Below the pieces are notes generated by a model, which had not been told where the DNA came from, did not search any database, and was given only the letters and a program-made list of their open reading frames with translations. From NCBI GenBank assembly GCA_026706815.1, contig JAPOYA010000036.1:1-58075 (forward strand): DNA of 58,075 nucleotides, written 5' to 3'. A program made the position numbers and the translations under genes. Positions 8,960 through 18,155 of the stretch are shown here, piece by piece. The first letter of the stretch is position 1; each line of letters opens with the position of its first letter. Source of the DNA: Acidimicrobiaceae bacterium (GTDB taxonomy: Bacteria > Actinomycetota > Acidimicrobiia > Acidimicrobiales > Aldehydirespiratoraceae).

Positions 8960-9736
8960 GTGACTCGGCCAGGCCCTGCCAACCCAGCGGATCTCGACTT
9001 CTGTGTCGATCTGGCCCGAGAGGCGGGGCAGCTCACACTCGAGTGGTACCGCGGACGTGATTTCTCAATCGATCACAAGCACGACGGCTCGCCTGTCACC
9101 GCGGCCGATCTCGCCGTGGAAGCCTTGATGCGCGAGCGGCTCAACACCGCCTACCCGAACGACTCTGTGCTCGGCGAAGAACACCCCGACACTGCAGGGG
9201 CGTCGGACAGAGCTTGGGTGATCGACCCTATCGACGGAACCAAGGCCTTCATGAAGGGCGTGCCTCTGTTCGCGAACCTGTTGGCTCTTGTCGACGAGCA
9301 CGGTCCCGCCGTGGGCGTGATCCATCTGCCGGCACTGGGCGAGACGGTTTGGGCTGGGCGCGGCCTCGGAGCGTTTCACAACGGTGAGCCCTGCCGGGTC
9401 AACGATCACGGGGGCTTGGACGGGGCTTTCGTGTGTACCAGCGGCTTCGGCTACTGGCCTGAAGGTGCGCTGTCCTCGCTGCTCGACAGTCCGGTGAAGC
9501 TGCGCACGTGGGGTGACGCCTACGGCTATGCCCTCGTGGCTACCGGCCGAGTTGAGGCAATGGTCGATCCCGAGGCCTTCGCTTGGGATCTCGCTCCGAT
9601 CGCGGTCGTCATTGCCGAGGCCGGTGGCTGTTTCAGCGCTTTCGACGGCCGAACCGGTGGCGATGTCTGGAGTTCCGGGTCGGCTGTTGCGACCAACAAC
9701 CGGATTCACGATGATCTTGTAGCCCTGTTCCAGTGA
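8960..9736 (+). CDS. Inositol monophosphatase-family phosphatase, HisN-like
   Basis: This 258-residue Mg2+-dependent phosphatase has all IMPase motifs: GEE at 72-74, DPIDGT at 89-94 (metal ligands) and the late WDLAP metal site. GDAYGYALVATGRVEAM resembles HisN-type histidinol-phosphate phosphatases of actinobacteria more than true inositol phosphatases, so histidinol phosphate is the favoured substrate. No other his gene is present to confirm this. The GTG start directly follows TTCTAAGG, too close for a normal ribosome site, so the transcript may be leaderless or have a very short leader. Confidence 0.82.
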   Translation: MTRPGPANPADLDFCVDLAREAGQLTLEWYRGRDFSIDHKHDGSPVTAADLAVEALMRERLNTAYPNDSVLGEEHPDTAGASDRAWVIDPIDGTKAFMKGVPLFANLLALVDEHGPAVGVIHLPALGETVWAGRGLGAFHNGEPCRVNDHGGLDGAFVCTSGFGYWPEGALSSLLDSPVKLRTWGDAYGYALVATGRVEAMVDPEAFAWDLAPIAVVIAEAGGCFSAFDGRTGGDVWSSGSAVATNNRIHDDLVALFQ

Positions 9737-9770
9737 GCGCCGATGCCGCTGAGCAAGGCCGCGGCCCGGC

Positions 9771-10406
9771 TCAGCTCACCTGTTCGAGAATCTCTTGGTA
9801 GTGCAAGTTCGGGGCGTCGGGCGCAGAGCCGACGGCTTGGCCACAAGATGCGCCTGCTTCGGGAGCGACCGGGGAGTACCTGCCGAGATATGTGTCGAGG
9901 AAGTCTCCGACTGCGGGGTCTGACCATTCGTCGACTGCGAGTTGCCGTGTCCAGGCGGTGAGAACGATCGGGTTCTGCAGGCCCGGGTAGGGCGCTGCCA
10001 ACGCAAACCGCTCAGATTTGAGCTGGTCGGTCATCGCTTGAAGCACCGACGCATCGAGGCCTGGTTGATAAGCCGCCCAGACAGCACCGTGTTCAAGTGA
10101 ATGAACGGCTGTCTGGTTCTGAATCGGGCGGGCGTAGACGCCGCAGTTCTGCCACGCCGGGAAGTGTGCTCCGCTGGCCGGCGGCGTGCGTTCGTAACTG
10201 GCGCAAATCACATGATCTCTGCCGTTGTCGGGCAATTCTTGGACTTCGCCGACAGGCAGCCGCTCAGGCGCCGCATCCACCGCGTCGGGGCATGCCTCCG
10301 AAGCATCTACGACAGGAGCCGAGACAGCCTCGGGTTCGGTTGACGACCCGGATCCTCCACACGCGCTCAGCGCCAACGCGAACACCATCATCAGCCGAAA
10401 ACGCAC
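9771..10406 (-). CDS. DUF3105 lipoprotein
   Basis: This is a predicted secreted lipoprotein of 211 residues. A short signal peptide ends in a lipobox, LSAC, with Cys16 as the lipidated residue, followed by a Ser-rich linker. The mature part has the DUF3105 signature: PPASGAHFPAWQNCGVY and HSLEHGAVW, with His residues that look like a possible metal or catalytic site. The function of this family is unknown. The start codon is GTG. It converges with the phosphatase gene and lies 18 bases downstream of the oxidoreductase gene on the same strand. Confidence 0.82.
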   Translation of the reverse strand: MRFRLMMVFALALSACGGSGSSTEPEAVSAPVVDASEACPDAVDAAPERLPVGEVQELPDNGRDHVICASYERTPPASGAHFPAWQNCGVYARPIQNQTAVHSLEHGAVWAAYQPGLDASVLQAMTDQLKSERFALAAPYPGLQNPIVLTAWTRQLAVDEWSDPAVGDFLDTYLGRYSPVAPEAGASCGQAVGSAPDAPNLHYQEILEQVS

Positions 10407-10424
10407 AGGGCTACTCTAAGCCCG

Positions 10425-11417
10425 TCAGCAATACATGGACACGCCTTCGAAGCGCAGTGGGCGGAGGCCTCGATCGGCGATGTCGTTCAACAGTGGGAGT
10501 GGATCGGCCACGCCTGCCAGACCGTAGGCGCCGACAGGACAATCCCCTCTGAGCACTGCGAGGCTGGTGCTGACCGCTACTACGGCTGCGGCTGATGCGG
10601 GTCGCTCCACGGCACCGAACACAATCACCCGGCGTTCAATGCCGACTTTGCCCCGCAGCTCGACGCGCACCGCCCCCAACCCGCCCTCGGCGTGTGGTGG
10701 ACGCAACATCGGCAGCGGCGAGGTCAAGCGGTCTCTGCGGGTCGCTGCCATGCGGGCGGTCACCCGTTGCAGTCCTTCGAATTCGGGGACCAGCAGCAGT
10801 GCGTCCGGAAGCGCCCCCCGGTAGCAGTCGCGTCCGCCTATCGGGTCCGGGAAGTACGCGAGTTCCCGCCCCGAACCCGGAGCACGCGAGGTCCAGCGCC
10901 CGTCGCGCCAGTCCAGCCCGGCTGATGACAGGGCCTGATGGTGTTGGCGAGCGCATGCGGGTCCGCCGGTGCCGACCTTGGCAACGTGGATCTCATCCAC
11001 CTGGTCGAGCTCTGCTGCGCCGTGACGGGCGATGAGGCATGTGAGCCCGGGCATGAAGGTGGCGCCGACAACGACTGGGATCTGGTTGTGCAGCGCTTCC
11101 TGGTGCAGAGCCAGCAAGCGCCGGACTTCCGACAGATGGTTCGACGTGGTTACGACCGGAACCCCGTGGTGGACAGCTCGGCGGGCCAGGTTCGCTTGCC
11201 CCGCAGCGGGGGTGGCGATAACTGCCAGATCGACTGAGGGATCGAGGTGCTGCCCGTGGCCTGGCTCCGGTCCCCTGCCGAGTGTGTTGACGAGCTGCCG
11301 GGATCGCTCTCTACGGGTGTCTCGCACTTCGACGTCGGTCGCTTGGCCGCTGGCCAGAAGTTGCTGCGCGATCCGTGTCCCCGTTGCTCCTGCCCCGAAT
11401 ACGACAATGCGCGACAT
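10425..11417 (-). CDS. Saccharopine dehydrogenase-like NAD(P)-binding oxidoreductase
   Basis: This 330-residue protein opens with a Rossmann dinucleotide-binding loop, VVFGAGATGTRIAQQLL. The first half reads like the NAD(P) domain of saccharopine dehydrogenase-type enzymes, with VDLAVIATPAAGQANLARRA and VVVGATFMPGLTCLIARHGA. The second half is less typical. The substrate is unknown. It is translationally coupled to a 51-residue membrane peptide upstream: stop and start share an A in TGATG. This places it in the tRNA-Ile/gyrA neighbourhood. Confidence 0.7.
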   Translation of the reverse strand: MSRIVVFGAGATGTRIAQQLLASGQATDVEVRDTRRERSRQLVNTLGRGPEPGHGQHLDPSVDLAVIATPAAGQANLARRAVHHGVPVVTTSNHLSEVRRLLALHQEALHNQIPVVVGATFMPGLTCLIARHGAAELDQVDEIHVAKVGTGGPACARQHHQALSSAGLDWRDGRWTSRAPGSGRELAYFPDPIGGRDCYRGALPDALLLVPEFEGLQRVTARMAATRRDRLTSPLPMLRPPHAEGGLGAVRVELRGKVGIERRVIVFGAVERPASAAAVVAVSTSLAVLRGDCPVGAYGLAGVADPLPLLNDIADRGLRPLRFEGVSMYC

Positions 11418-11572
11418 CAGCGAAGGTCGTCGCCTCGGAGTTCCCGCCAGCCCCCTTTTCGGGGTGGCGTGCCACCGCTTCCCCGCACTCTGATCGCGGC
11501 GGCCACTGCGATTCCGGCGCCGATCGCAACGAGGGCTCTTCGTATGAGTGTGAACAGGCCACTCCTACCCAT
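11417..11572 (-). CDS. Small membrane peptide (51 aa)
   Basis: This short gene has an ATG, an excellent GGGAGGGA ribosome site a few bases upstream, and a stop that overlaps the next start (TGATG). The product is MGRSGLFTLIRRALVAIGAG followed by IAVAAAIRVRG and a basic tail ending WRELRGDDLR, so one transmembrane helix (about residues 6-28) and a charged cytoplasmic tail. It sits 32 bases after tRNA-Ile, the same place where actinobacteria often carry a roughly 39-residue DLW-39 protein, but the DLW motif is not seen. Function unknown. Confidence 0.65.
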   Translation of the reverse strand: MGRSGLFTLIRRALVAIGAGIAVAAAIRVRGSGGTPPRKGGWRELRGDDLR

Positions 11573-11604
11573 CAGTCCCTCCCGTGGATCTGCGGCGCCG
11601 ACCG

Positions 11605-11678
<74 letters not shown>

Positions 11679-11692
11679 GCAAGACGACCACG

Positions 11693-12400
11693 CTAGCGGT
11701 CGGTCCAGCGTTTCGACGAAGAACCGCGTTTCGGGCTGTCGCGTTTGCCGCTGGGCCAAAACGGAGTTTCGTCCGCTTGTCGGGCAGCCGGATCTTCTGT
11801 TGCGGCTTGTCGCCGTCTCGGCCGGGCGGCGTCCGGTGCGGGTCCTTGTGTCGGATCGGCGGCATAACGAGCGCCGCCCGAGGCTGCTCTGCGGGGCCGG
11901 GCGCGCTTCGGGCGGGGCCGGGCGGTTTCTTCTTCCACCACGGTCATCCGCACACCGCCGATCAGATCGCTGATCAGGTTGAACAGCACGGCCATGAGCA
12001 CCGTGAAGCCTGATCCGGCCACGACCATCACCAGACCCCCCAGGGCGCTGACCCGAAATATCTGGTCGGGGTTGAACGTGAAGGTCTCCAGCGCGAACAG
12101 TTCCTTGATGAAGTTCTCCACGTTGTCGACGGTGCCCGCAGTGACCGCGAACCTCCAGAGGATCACCCCTGCGATCAACAGAATCGCCCAGAGGCAGAAG
12201 TAGAAGATGAGCGACATTTTGAGCACCGACCACGGCTCGACGTGGCGCACGAGGCGACGGACTCTGCGGGCCCGGAGGCGGCTCGCGGTGCGGCGTTCCA
12301 GAAAGGTCGCCAGGGGCTGTTCGGGGGATTGAGGCGTGGGGCGTTGAGGCTTGGCCGGGGTGCCCGGGGTGGGTGGGGAGGCTGCGGTGGTTTCACTCAT
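11693..12400 (-). CDS. DUF3566 membrane protein
   Basis: This 235-residue protein belongs to DUF3566, found next to gyrA throughout Actinobacteria. A Pro/Thr-rich cytoplasmic N-terminus (MSETTAASPPTPGTPAKPQR) leads into the domain, which carries two transmembrane helices, SLIFYFCLWAILLIAGVILW and a second around ALGGLVMVVAGSGFTVLMAV. A very basic, disordered C-terminal tail follows (RPRPKRARPRR and similar). I took the ATG giving MSETT because the upstream 26 codons lack coding character. Function unknown; an inner-membrane role near the replication genes is only positional. Confidence 0.82.
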   Translation of the reverse strand: MSETTAASPPTPGTPAKPQRPTPQSPEQPLATFLERRTASRLRARRVRRLVRHVEPWSVLKMSLIFYFCLWAILLIAGVILWRFAVTAGTVDNVENFIKELFALETFTFNPDQIFRVSALGGLVMVVAGSGFTVLMAVLFNLISDLIGGVRMTVVEEETARPRPKRARPRRAASGGARYAADPTQGPAPDAARPRRRQAATEDPAARQADETPFWPSGKRDSPKRGSSSKRWTDR

Positions 12401-12480
12401 GGAGTTTTTGCATCGGCGGGGCGTCAACCATGGCGGTGGGGCGAGTATGGGCCAAGTGTAGGGGGAGATCCGCTGCATAT

Positions 12481-12503
12481 CCGCTCTTGTCCGCTGCGCT
12501 CAC
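12481..12503 (+). repeat. 23-bp dispersed repeat, copy 1 (inverted relative to copy 2)
   Basis: CCGCTCTTGTCCGCTGCGCT plus CAC is identical to the reverse complement of the segment at 17750-17772, and partial similarity continues beyond. It overlaps the stop codon of the TadE-like gene. Together the two copies bracket gyrA-gyrB in inverted orientation. Confidence 0.6.
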
Positions 12504-12862
12504 CGGACCGCTCGGGCCTCCGGGCTCGAACCGGGAGTCGCCCACACCACCGTGCGCTCCGCTCTCGCAACAGCAACGCCTGAGCCCACCTGAACACGAA
12601 CTTCGACTTGGTTCCCGAACGCCGTGTAGTCGAGCAGGCTGCCGCCGTTGGCCTCGGCGAGTTCGGTCGCGGCGGCGAATCCCTGCGCTGCTCCCGCCAA
12701 TGCTGCGGCGTCCGCTGCGGTTCGTGCTCGCGCTGAGTCGTCCGCTGCCGCGCCCAGTCGAGCGATCGCCACCACGACCAGTCCCGCCAACAGCAGGATC
12801 ACCACCATCATGGGCACGGCTTGGCCGCGTTCGGGTCCCCAGATCTCGGGTCGTCTGCACAC
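12500..12862 (-). CDS. TadE/TadG-like small membrane protein
   Basis: This 120-residue protein has the layout of pilus-assembly TadE/TadG-like proteins. A short N-terminus ERGQAVPMMVV runs into a single transmembrane helix (VILLLAGLVVVAIARLG). A region similar to TadG N-termini follows (DDSARARTAADAAALAGAAQ), then a short extracytoplasmic domain. No tad secretion genes are nearby, so it may be a lone remnant or a conserved actinobacterial protein that lies between gyrA and DUF3566 here. It starts with GTG. Confidence 0.6.
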   Translation of the reverse strand: MCRRPEIWGPERGQAVPMMVVILLLAGLVVVAIARLGAAADDSARARTAADAAALAGAAQGFAAATELAEANGGSLLDYTAFGNQVEVRVQVGSGVAVARAERTVVWATPGSSPEARAVR

Positions 12863-12920
12863 GTCTTGAAATCACCCTCGTGCTCGATTGAGTTGCCGGG
12901 GGAAATAGTCGGGCTCAGGG

Positions 12921-15470
12921 TCAGCCCAGTGACCTGATCGTCTGCGATTCGCCTTCTCCGGAGCCGCCTGAGCCGGCGAGGTCGGGGTCATCAAGATCTG
13001 CCTCATTGCCTGGGGTGACGAGGCTGACCGAAGCCACGACGTCGCCGTCGTCGGGACTCATCACCTTGACGCCGCTGCCGTAGCGGCTCTGCGAGGAGAT
13101 CGATTCCACCGGCGTGCGGATCACCACACCGTTGACGGTCACAGCCAAGATCTCATCGTGTTCTTCGACCATCAGCGCACCGACGACCGCCCCCTTGTCC
13201 TCGGTGAGTTTGATCCCGATGACTCCCCTGCCGCCACGTTTTTTGGCTGGGTATTCTTCCACTGGGGTCCGCTTGCCGAAACCGTTGGCGGTGAGATGGA
13301 GCAGAGACGCTCCCCCGGCGGCGATGTTGCAAGCCACCACTTCGTCACCCGGCTTCTTGAGCTTCAAGCCGATTACCCCCGCCGCCGCCCGGCCCATTTC
13401 CCGCACGTCCGATTCCGCGAACCGGATCGTCTGACCGAGCCGGGATGACAGCAGAATGTCGTCGAGACCGTTGGTGGGAACCACCTCGGCGAGCTCGTCG
13501 TCGTCATTGAGCCGGATGGCGATCAATCCGGCTCGCCTCAAGGAGTCGTATGCGTTGAAGCGGGTCTTCTTCACCCGGCCCTTGGCTGTGGCGAAGAACA
13601 GATAACGGTGTGTCTCGTAGTTGCGGGTGTCGATGATGGCCTGGATCCGCTCGCCTTCCTGCAGGGGCAGCAGATTGACGATGGACGTGCCGCGAGCGGT
13701 GCGCGACGCCACGGGAATCTCGTGCGCCCGCAGGCGGTAGACCCGGCCGCGGGTGGAGAAGAACAGCAGATACGAGTGGGCCGTCGTCCAGATGAGGTGG
13801 ATGAGGGTGTCCTCGTCTTTGAGTTTGGTGCCTGCTACGCCCCGCCCGCCGCGGCCCTGTGTCTTGAACTCCTCTGCCATGACTGTCTTGACGTAGCCGG
13901 CGGCGCTCATGGTCACTACCAGCGGATCGTCATCGATCAGATCCTCGATATCGAATTCGCCCGGATCGATTTCGAGCGTCGAGCGGCGGGGTTCACCGAA
14001 TTTGTCGCGGATCTCAGTGAGTTCGTCGATGATCACCCCGCGGAGCTTCTGATCGTCGCCCAGGATCGCCTGGAGCTCCGCGATTCTCGCCTGCAGATTG
14101 GCTGCTTCCTCTTCGAGATCGGAGCGCCCGAGCCGGGTGAGTCGGCTGAGCTGCATGTCGAGTATGTGGTTGGCCTGCACTTCGGAGAACTCGAACGGGT
14201 CTGCCGTCAACGCGTCGCGGGCCGCGCTGCGGTCGGCGCTGGAGCGGATGGCAGCGATGATCTCGTCGATCAGATCAAGGCACCTGACCAGGCCTTCAAC
14301 GATGTGCAGGCGTTTCTCGGCCGCGTCGAGGCGGAACTGCGAACGCCGGGTGATGACCTCGATCTGATGGTCGACGTAGGCGAGGAGCGCTTCTCGCAAA
14401 TTGAGCGTTCGCGGCACCCCGGCGACCAGTGCAACCATGTTGGCGCCGAAGCTGGTCTGCAGCGGCGTGCTCTTCCAGAGATTGTTGAGCACGACTTCCG
14501 GGTTGGCGTCGCGTTTGAGGGAGATCACGAATCGGGTGTCGTCTCCCGACGATTCGTCGTTGACGTCAGAGATGCCTTCGAGCTCTCGGGTGTCTACCAA
14601 ATGGGCGATTTTCCGGGCGACCGCACCGGCCGAGACCTGATACGGGAACGCGGTCACGACGAGCGCTCGGCGGTTCTTGACCTCTGCGACCTCGATCGAG
14701 GCACGGGCCTTGATTGAACCTCGGCCTCCCCGGTAGGCGGCCTCAATACCGGCTCGGCCGAGTATCTGGCCGCCTGTGGGGAAGTCGGGGCCTTTGACGT
14801 GTTCCATCAGGTCATCGACTGACGCGTCCGGGTCTCGCAACAGGTGAACGACCGCATCACACACTTCGTTGAGATTGTGCGGAGGGATGTTGGTGGCCAT
14901 TCCGACCGCGATGCCCTGGCTTCCGTTGACGAGCAGGTTGGGAAAACGGGCAGGGAGAACCTGTGGCTCGCTGAAGTCGCCTGAGTAGTTGTCGACGAAA
15001 TCGACTGTGTTCTCGTCGATCCCGGCGAGCACGTGCATGGCCAGCGGATCGAGCCGGGATTCGGTGTAGCGGGCCGCCGCTGGGGGGTCTTCGGGCGATC
15101 CGTAGTTGCCGTGGAAGTCGATCAGCGGGTGTCGCAGCGAGAACGGCTGGGCCATGCGGGCCAGCGCATCGTAGATGGCGCTGTCACCATGTGGATGGAA
15201 CCGGGCCATGACGTCGCCTGTCACGCGAGCGCATTTCACGTGGGCTCGGTCGGGCCTGAAGCCTTGGTCGAACATTGACCAGAGGATTCGGCGGTGTACG
15301 GGTTTGAGGCCGTCACGGGCGTCTGGCAGGGCCCGGCTGATGATGACCGACATGGCGTAGTCGAGGAAGGAGCCCTCCATCTCCTCCTGGATCTCGATTT
15401 CGGTCACCTCATCGAGATCGTCTTGGCCATCAAGTTGGCCATCAAGATCCGCTGTTGGAGTATCAGCCAT
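12921..15470 (-). CDS. gyrA: DNA gyrase subunit A
   Basis: This is the DNA-cleaving subunit of gyrase, 849 residues. The catalytic Tyr is Tyr135 in [14 protein letters not shown]. The quinolone pocket reads [17 protein letters not shown] with Ser97 and Asp101, the drug-sensitive type at the positions equivalent to E. coli 83 and 87. The GyrA box in the C-terminal beta-pinwheel is QGRGGRG. The C-terminus is Gly/Asp/Ser-rich. The ATG follows GGGAAG and lies 26 bases after gyrB, so the two are co-transcribed. Confidence 0.98.
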   Translation of the reverse strand: MADTPTADLDGQLDGQDDLDEVTEIEIQEEMEGSFLDYAMSVIISRALPDARDGLKPVHRRILWSMFDQGFRPDRAHVKCARVTGDVMARFHPHGDSAIYDALARMAQPFSLRHPLIDFHGNYGSPEDPPAAARYTESRLDPLAMHVLAGIDENTVDFVDNYSGDFSEPQVLPARFPNLLVNGSQGIAVGMATNIPPHNLNEVCDAVVHLLRDPDASVDDLMEHVKGPDFPTGGQILGRAGIEAAYRGGRGSIKARASIEVAEVKNRRALVVTAFPYQVSAGAVARKIAHLVDTRELEGISDVNDESSGDDTRFVISLKRDANPEVVLNNLWKSTPLQTSFGANMVALVAGVPRTLNLREALLAYVDHQIEVITRRSQFRLDAAEKRLHIVEGLVRCLDLIDEIIAAIRSSADRSAARDALTADPFEFSEVQANHILDMQLSRLTRLGRSDLEEEAANLQARIAELQAILGDDQKLRGVIIDELTEIRDKFGEPRRSTLEIDPGEFDIEDLIDDDPLVVTMSAAGYVKTVMAEEFKTQGRGGRGVAGTKLKDEDTLIHLIWTTAHSYLLFFSTRGRVYRLRAHEIPVASRTARGTSIVNLLPLQEGERIQAIIDTRNYETHRYLFFATAKGRVKKTRFNAYDSLRRAGLIAIRLNDDDELAEVVPTNGLDDILLSSRLGQTIRFAESDVREMGRAAAGVIGLKLKKPGDEVVACNIAAGGASLLHLTANGFGKRTPVEEYPAKKRGGRGVIGIKLTEDKGAVVGALMVEEHDEILAVTVNGVVIRTPVESISSQSRYGSGVKVMSPDDGDVVASVSLVTPGNEADLDDPDLAGSGGSGEGESQTIRSLG

Positions 15471-15496
15471 GTCTTCCCATTGTTCAGACAGACCCT

Positions 15497-17485
15497 TCAG
15501 AAGTCCAGGTTCCGCACTTCGCGTGCATTGGTCACGATGAAGTTCTTGCGCTGTTCGACGTCGTCGCCCATCAGGATCGACATGACGTCGTCGGCGATGG
15601 CGACCTGCTCGACTGACACTTGCAGCAGCGATCTGGAGGCGGCGTTCATGGTGGTGCTGCGAAGTTCGTCCCAGTCCATCTCGCCGAGGCCTTTGAGCCG
15701 CTGGAAGTCTTTGGTGTAGTTCGGACGGGCGGCTAGGAACTCGTCTTTGGCAGCGTCGTCTTTGAGGTAGACGGTCTGGGTGTTGGAGACCTTCGTCGAG
15801 TAGAGCGGCGGCTGGGCGATGTAGACGTATCCGGCTTCCACGAGTGGCCGCATCTGGCGGAAGAAGAAGGTGAGCAGCAGTGTGCGGATGTGGCTGCCGT
15901 CCACGTCCGCGTCGGCTAGCAGGATGATCTTGTGGTAGCGGGCTTGTTCGAGGTCGAATTCGTCTGCGAATCCGGCGCCGATGGCGGTGATCAGGGTTTT
16001 GACCTCGGTGTTCTTGAGCATCTTGTCGATTCGTGCTCTTTCAACGTTGAGGATTTTCCCGCGGATCGGCAGGATCGCCTGGGTTCTGGGGTCTCGCGCT
16101 CTCACTGCCGAGCCACCGGCAGAATCGCCTTCAACGATGAACAGTTCACGCTCGGCAGGGTCTTTGGACGAGCAGTCTTTGAGCTTGTCCGGCATGCCGG
16201 CGCCGTCGAGCAACGACTTGGAGCGGATGGCCTTGCGGGCGTCGGCTGCTGCCACGCGGGCCCGGGCGGCGTTTGTGGCTTTGGCGATGGTGGCTTTGGC
16301 TTCGCCGGGGTGCTCTTCGAGCCAGTCGGCCATGCGTTCGTTGGTCACCCGTTCGACCAGCGAGCGCATGGAGACATTGCCGAGCTTCGATTTCGTCTGA
16401 CCTTCGAATTGGGGTTCGCCGATCCGTGCGGAGATGATCACGGTGAGGCCTTCGCGAATGTCCTCGCCGTTGAGGTTGTCGTCTTTTTCTTTGAGCAGGC
16501 CTTTGTTTCGGGCGTAGGCGTTGACGGTGCGGGTGACTGCGGAGCGGAATCCTTGCTCGTGCATGCCGCCTTCGATGGTGGCGATGCCGTTGGCGAAGCT
16601 GTGTATGCCGTCGGCGTTGAAGCCGGTGTTCCATTGGAAGGCGATTTCGACTTCGTGGGGGTTGTCGTCGATCTCCTCGGAGCCGACGAAGTATCCGACT
16701 GTTTCGAAAAGCGCTTCTTTCGAGGCATTTATATGGCTGACGAAGTCGACGATTCCGCCCTCGTATTGGAATGAGACCCAGTCGTTCGAGACCGCGTTCG
16801 GTCGTTGGTCCCGTACCCGGATCTCCAGCCCGCGGTTGAGGAATGCCATCATTTGGAAGCGTTCCAGCAGGGTCTGGAAGCGGAATTCGACTTCATCGAA
16901 GATCTCGGGGTCGGGCCAGAATCGCACGGTCGTTCCGGTCCGGGGCCCGGTTTCTCCGTTGGCGAATTCGCCGGTGGTCGACGGTCCGGACGGCTTCAGC
17001 CGTTGGATCAGCTCGCCGCCGTCGGCGAAGGCCATGGCGTAGCGCTCGCCGTCACGATCGATTTCTACTTCAACTCGCTTTGACAGGGCGTTGACGACCG
17101 AGACCCCCACACCGTGCAGCCCTCCGGACACTTTGTAGCCCTTGCCGCCGAACTTTGCGCCGGCATGGAGCACTGTGAGCACAACTTCGGCGGCTGTCAG
17201 GTCTTCGTAGTTGGGATGGTTCTCGACTGGGATGCCGCGACCGTCGTCTGACACCTCGCAGGCGCCGTCGGCGGTCAGGGTGACGTTTATGCGCGTGCAG
17301 TGGCCGGCCATCGCTTCATCGACGGAGTTGTCGACGACTTCCCACACCAGGTGGTGCAGGCCGGTGGGCCCGGTGGAGCCGATGTACATGCCGGGCCTGG
17401 TGCGCACAGCTTCGAGCCCCTCGAGGATTGTTATGTCCTGAGCCCCGTAGGACGATTCGTCGGCGGCGAGCGTGTCTGTTGTCAT
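15497..17485 (-). CDS. gyrB: DNA gyrase subunit B
   Basis: This is the ATPase subunit of gyrase. The chosen ATG gives MTTDTLAADESSYGAQDITI followed by LEGLEAVRTRPGMYIG, as expected for the family, and a product of 662 residues. The frame remains open for about 79 codons upstream but without similarity. GHKL ATPase motifs (DNSVDEAM, DDGRGIPV, GGLHGVGVSVVNALS) and the TOPRIM segment EGDSAGGSAVRARD with PIRGKILNVE and DADVDGSHIRTLLL are intact. A DnaA box and a palindrome lie about 200 bases upstream. Confidence 0.97.
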   Translation of the reverse strand: MTTDTLAADESSYGAQDITILEGLEAVRTRPGMYIGSTGPTGLHHLVWEVVDNSVDEAMAGHCTRINVTLTADGACEVSDDGRGIPVENHPNYEDLTAAEVVLTVLHAGAKFGGKGYKVSGGLHGVGVSVVNALSKRVEVEIDRDGERYAMAFADGGELIQRLKPSGPSTTGEFANGETGPRTGTTVRFWPDPEIFDEVEFRFQTLLERFQMMAFLNRGLEIRVRDQRPNAVSNDWVSFQYEGGIVDFVSHINASKEALFETVGYFVGSEEIDDNPHEVEIAFQWNTGFNADGIHSFANGIATIEGGMHEQGFRSAVTRTVNAYARNKGLLKEKDDNLNGEDIREGLTVIISARIGEPQFEGQTKSKLGNVSMRSLVERVTNERMADWLEEHPGEAKATIAKATNAARARVAAADARKAIRSKSLLDGAGMPDKLKDCSSKDPAERELFIVEGDSAGGSAVRARDPRTQAILPIRGKILNVERARIDKMLKNTEVKTLITAIGAGFADEFDLEQARYHKIILLADADVDGSHIRTLLLTFFFRQMRPLVEAGYVYIAQPPLYSTKVSNTQTVYLKDDAAKDEFLAARPNYTKDFQRLKGLGEMDWDELRSTTMNAASRSLLQVSVEQVAIADDVMSILMGDDVEQRKNFIVTNAREVRNLDF

Positions 17486-17681
17486 CGGATTCGGTCCGTT
17501 CGTGACGACTTTTTCGCTTTGCGCGCGGGCTGCGTCCTCATTTGAGATCCCTGGCTTGTTCTTCCGGGTCACCGGTGGGCCCCGAAGAACCCCACAGCAC
17601 AAGCAAACAGGTGGGATTCGGGTGAGGCAGCGGCGTCTTCGGGACGCTGGTCTCCTGGCCCATACACTGCGTTCAAGAGGC

Positions 17682-17709
17682 CGAGCGAATCGCTCGAAGA
17701 TTGTCCACA
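17682..17709. promoter_or_regulatory. Palindrome CGAGCG-AAT-CGCTCG next to a perfect DnaA box, upstream of gyrB
   Basis: A 6-bp perfect inverted repeat with a 3-bp centre (17682-17696) is followed four bases later by TTGTCCACA (17701-17709), the actinobacterial DnaA box. Both lie in the 343-bp non-coding gap upstream of gyrB. The rest of that gap holds one copy of a 23-bp dispersed repeat and no convincing gene. The arrangement suggests gyrBA transcription may respond to DnaA or an unknown dimeric regulator. Confidence 0.5.
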
Positions 17710-17749
17710 CCCGCGAAAACAATCAGCGACGCCGTGGCCCGGGCGGCCC

Positions 17750-17772
17750 GTGAGCGCAGCGGACAAGAGCGG
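17750..17772 (-). repeat. 23-bp dispersed repeat, copy 2
   Basis: This is the reverse complement of the 12481-12503 copy, starting GTGAGCGCAGCGGACAAGAG on the plus strand. It lies in the gap upstream of gyrB. No other copy was noticed in the window by eye. Confidence 0.6.
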
Positions 17773-17828
17773 GAGAGCAACGTCTGTCGACGCAAGGGCT
17801 TTTGCAATCCGCGCATACGTCGAGTCTA

Positions 17829-18155
17829 TCAGTCCGAGGGCCTTGATCCTTGCGGCCCGACCCTTACTTTGAGGGTCTGCACTCGGTCCGATCCTGAGAC
17901 TTCTGCGATCTTCGCAATGAGTTCGGATTCGAGCCATTGAAGTTGGCTGGCCCAGGTCGGATCGTCGGCGACCACCACCAGCGTTCGGCCGTCTATGAGG
18001 CTGGGCCGGGCATGGGCTGCCACATCCTCACCGACGATTTTCGGCCATTGCAGAAAGACTGCGCTGAGCACGTCTGCACTGGGCGCTTTCATCGTGTGCA
18101 ACAAGCGCTCGACGGACCACCCAAGTTGTTTGGGCTCGTCGGCGCCGCTGCTCAT
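17829..18155 (-). CDS. DciA-family (DUF721) protein
   Basis: This 108-residue protein has the DUF721/DciA core: VFLQWPKIVGEDVAAHARP, DGRTLVVVADDPTWASQLQW and a short C-terminus. DciA proteins help load or operate the replicative helicase DnaB in most bacteria that lack DnaC. Position between recF and gyrB is the usual actinobacterial place. Its ATG overlaps the recF stop (ATGA), so it is translated with recF. Confidence 0.85.
   Translation of the reverse strand: MSSGADEPKQLGWSVERLLHTMKAPSADVLSAVFLQWPKIVGEDVAAHARPSLIDGRTLVVVADDPTWASQLQWLESELIAKIAEVSGSDRVQTLKVRVGPQGSRPSD

Noticed and set aside
17569..17937. 122-codon minus frame between gyrB and the dciA-like gene
   Set aside because: No domain, overlaps the dciA-like 3' end, and contains the DnaA box and dispersed repeat; treated as non-coding.
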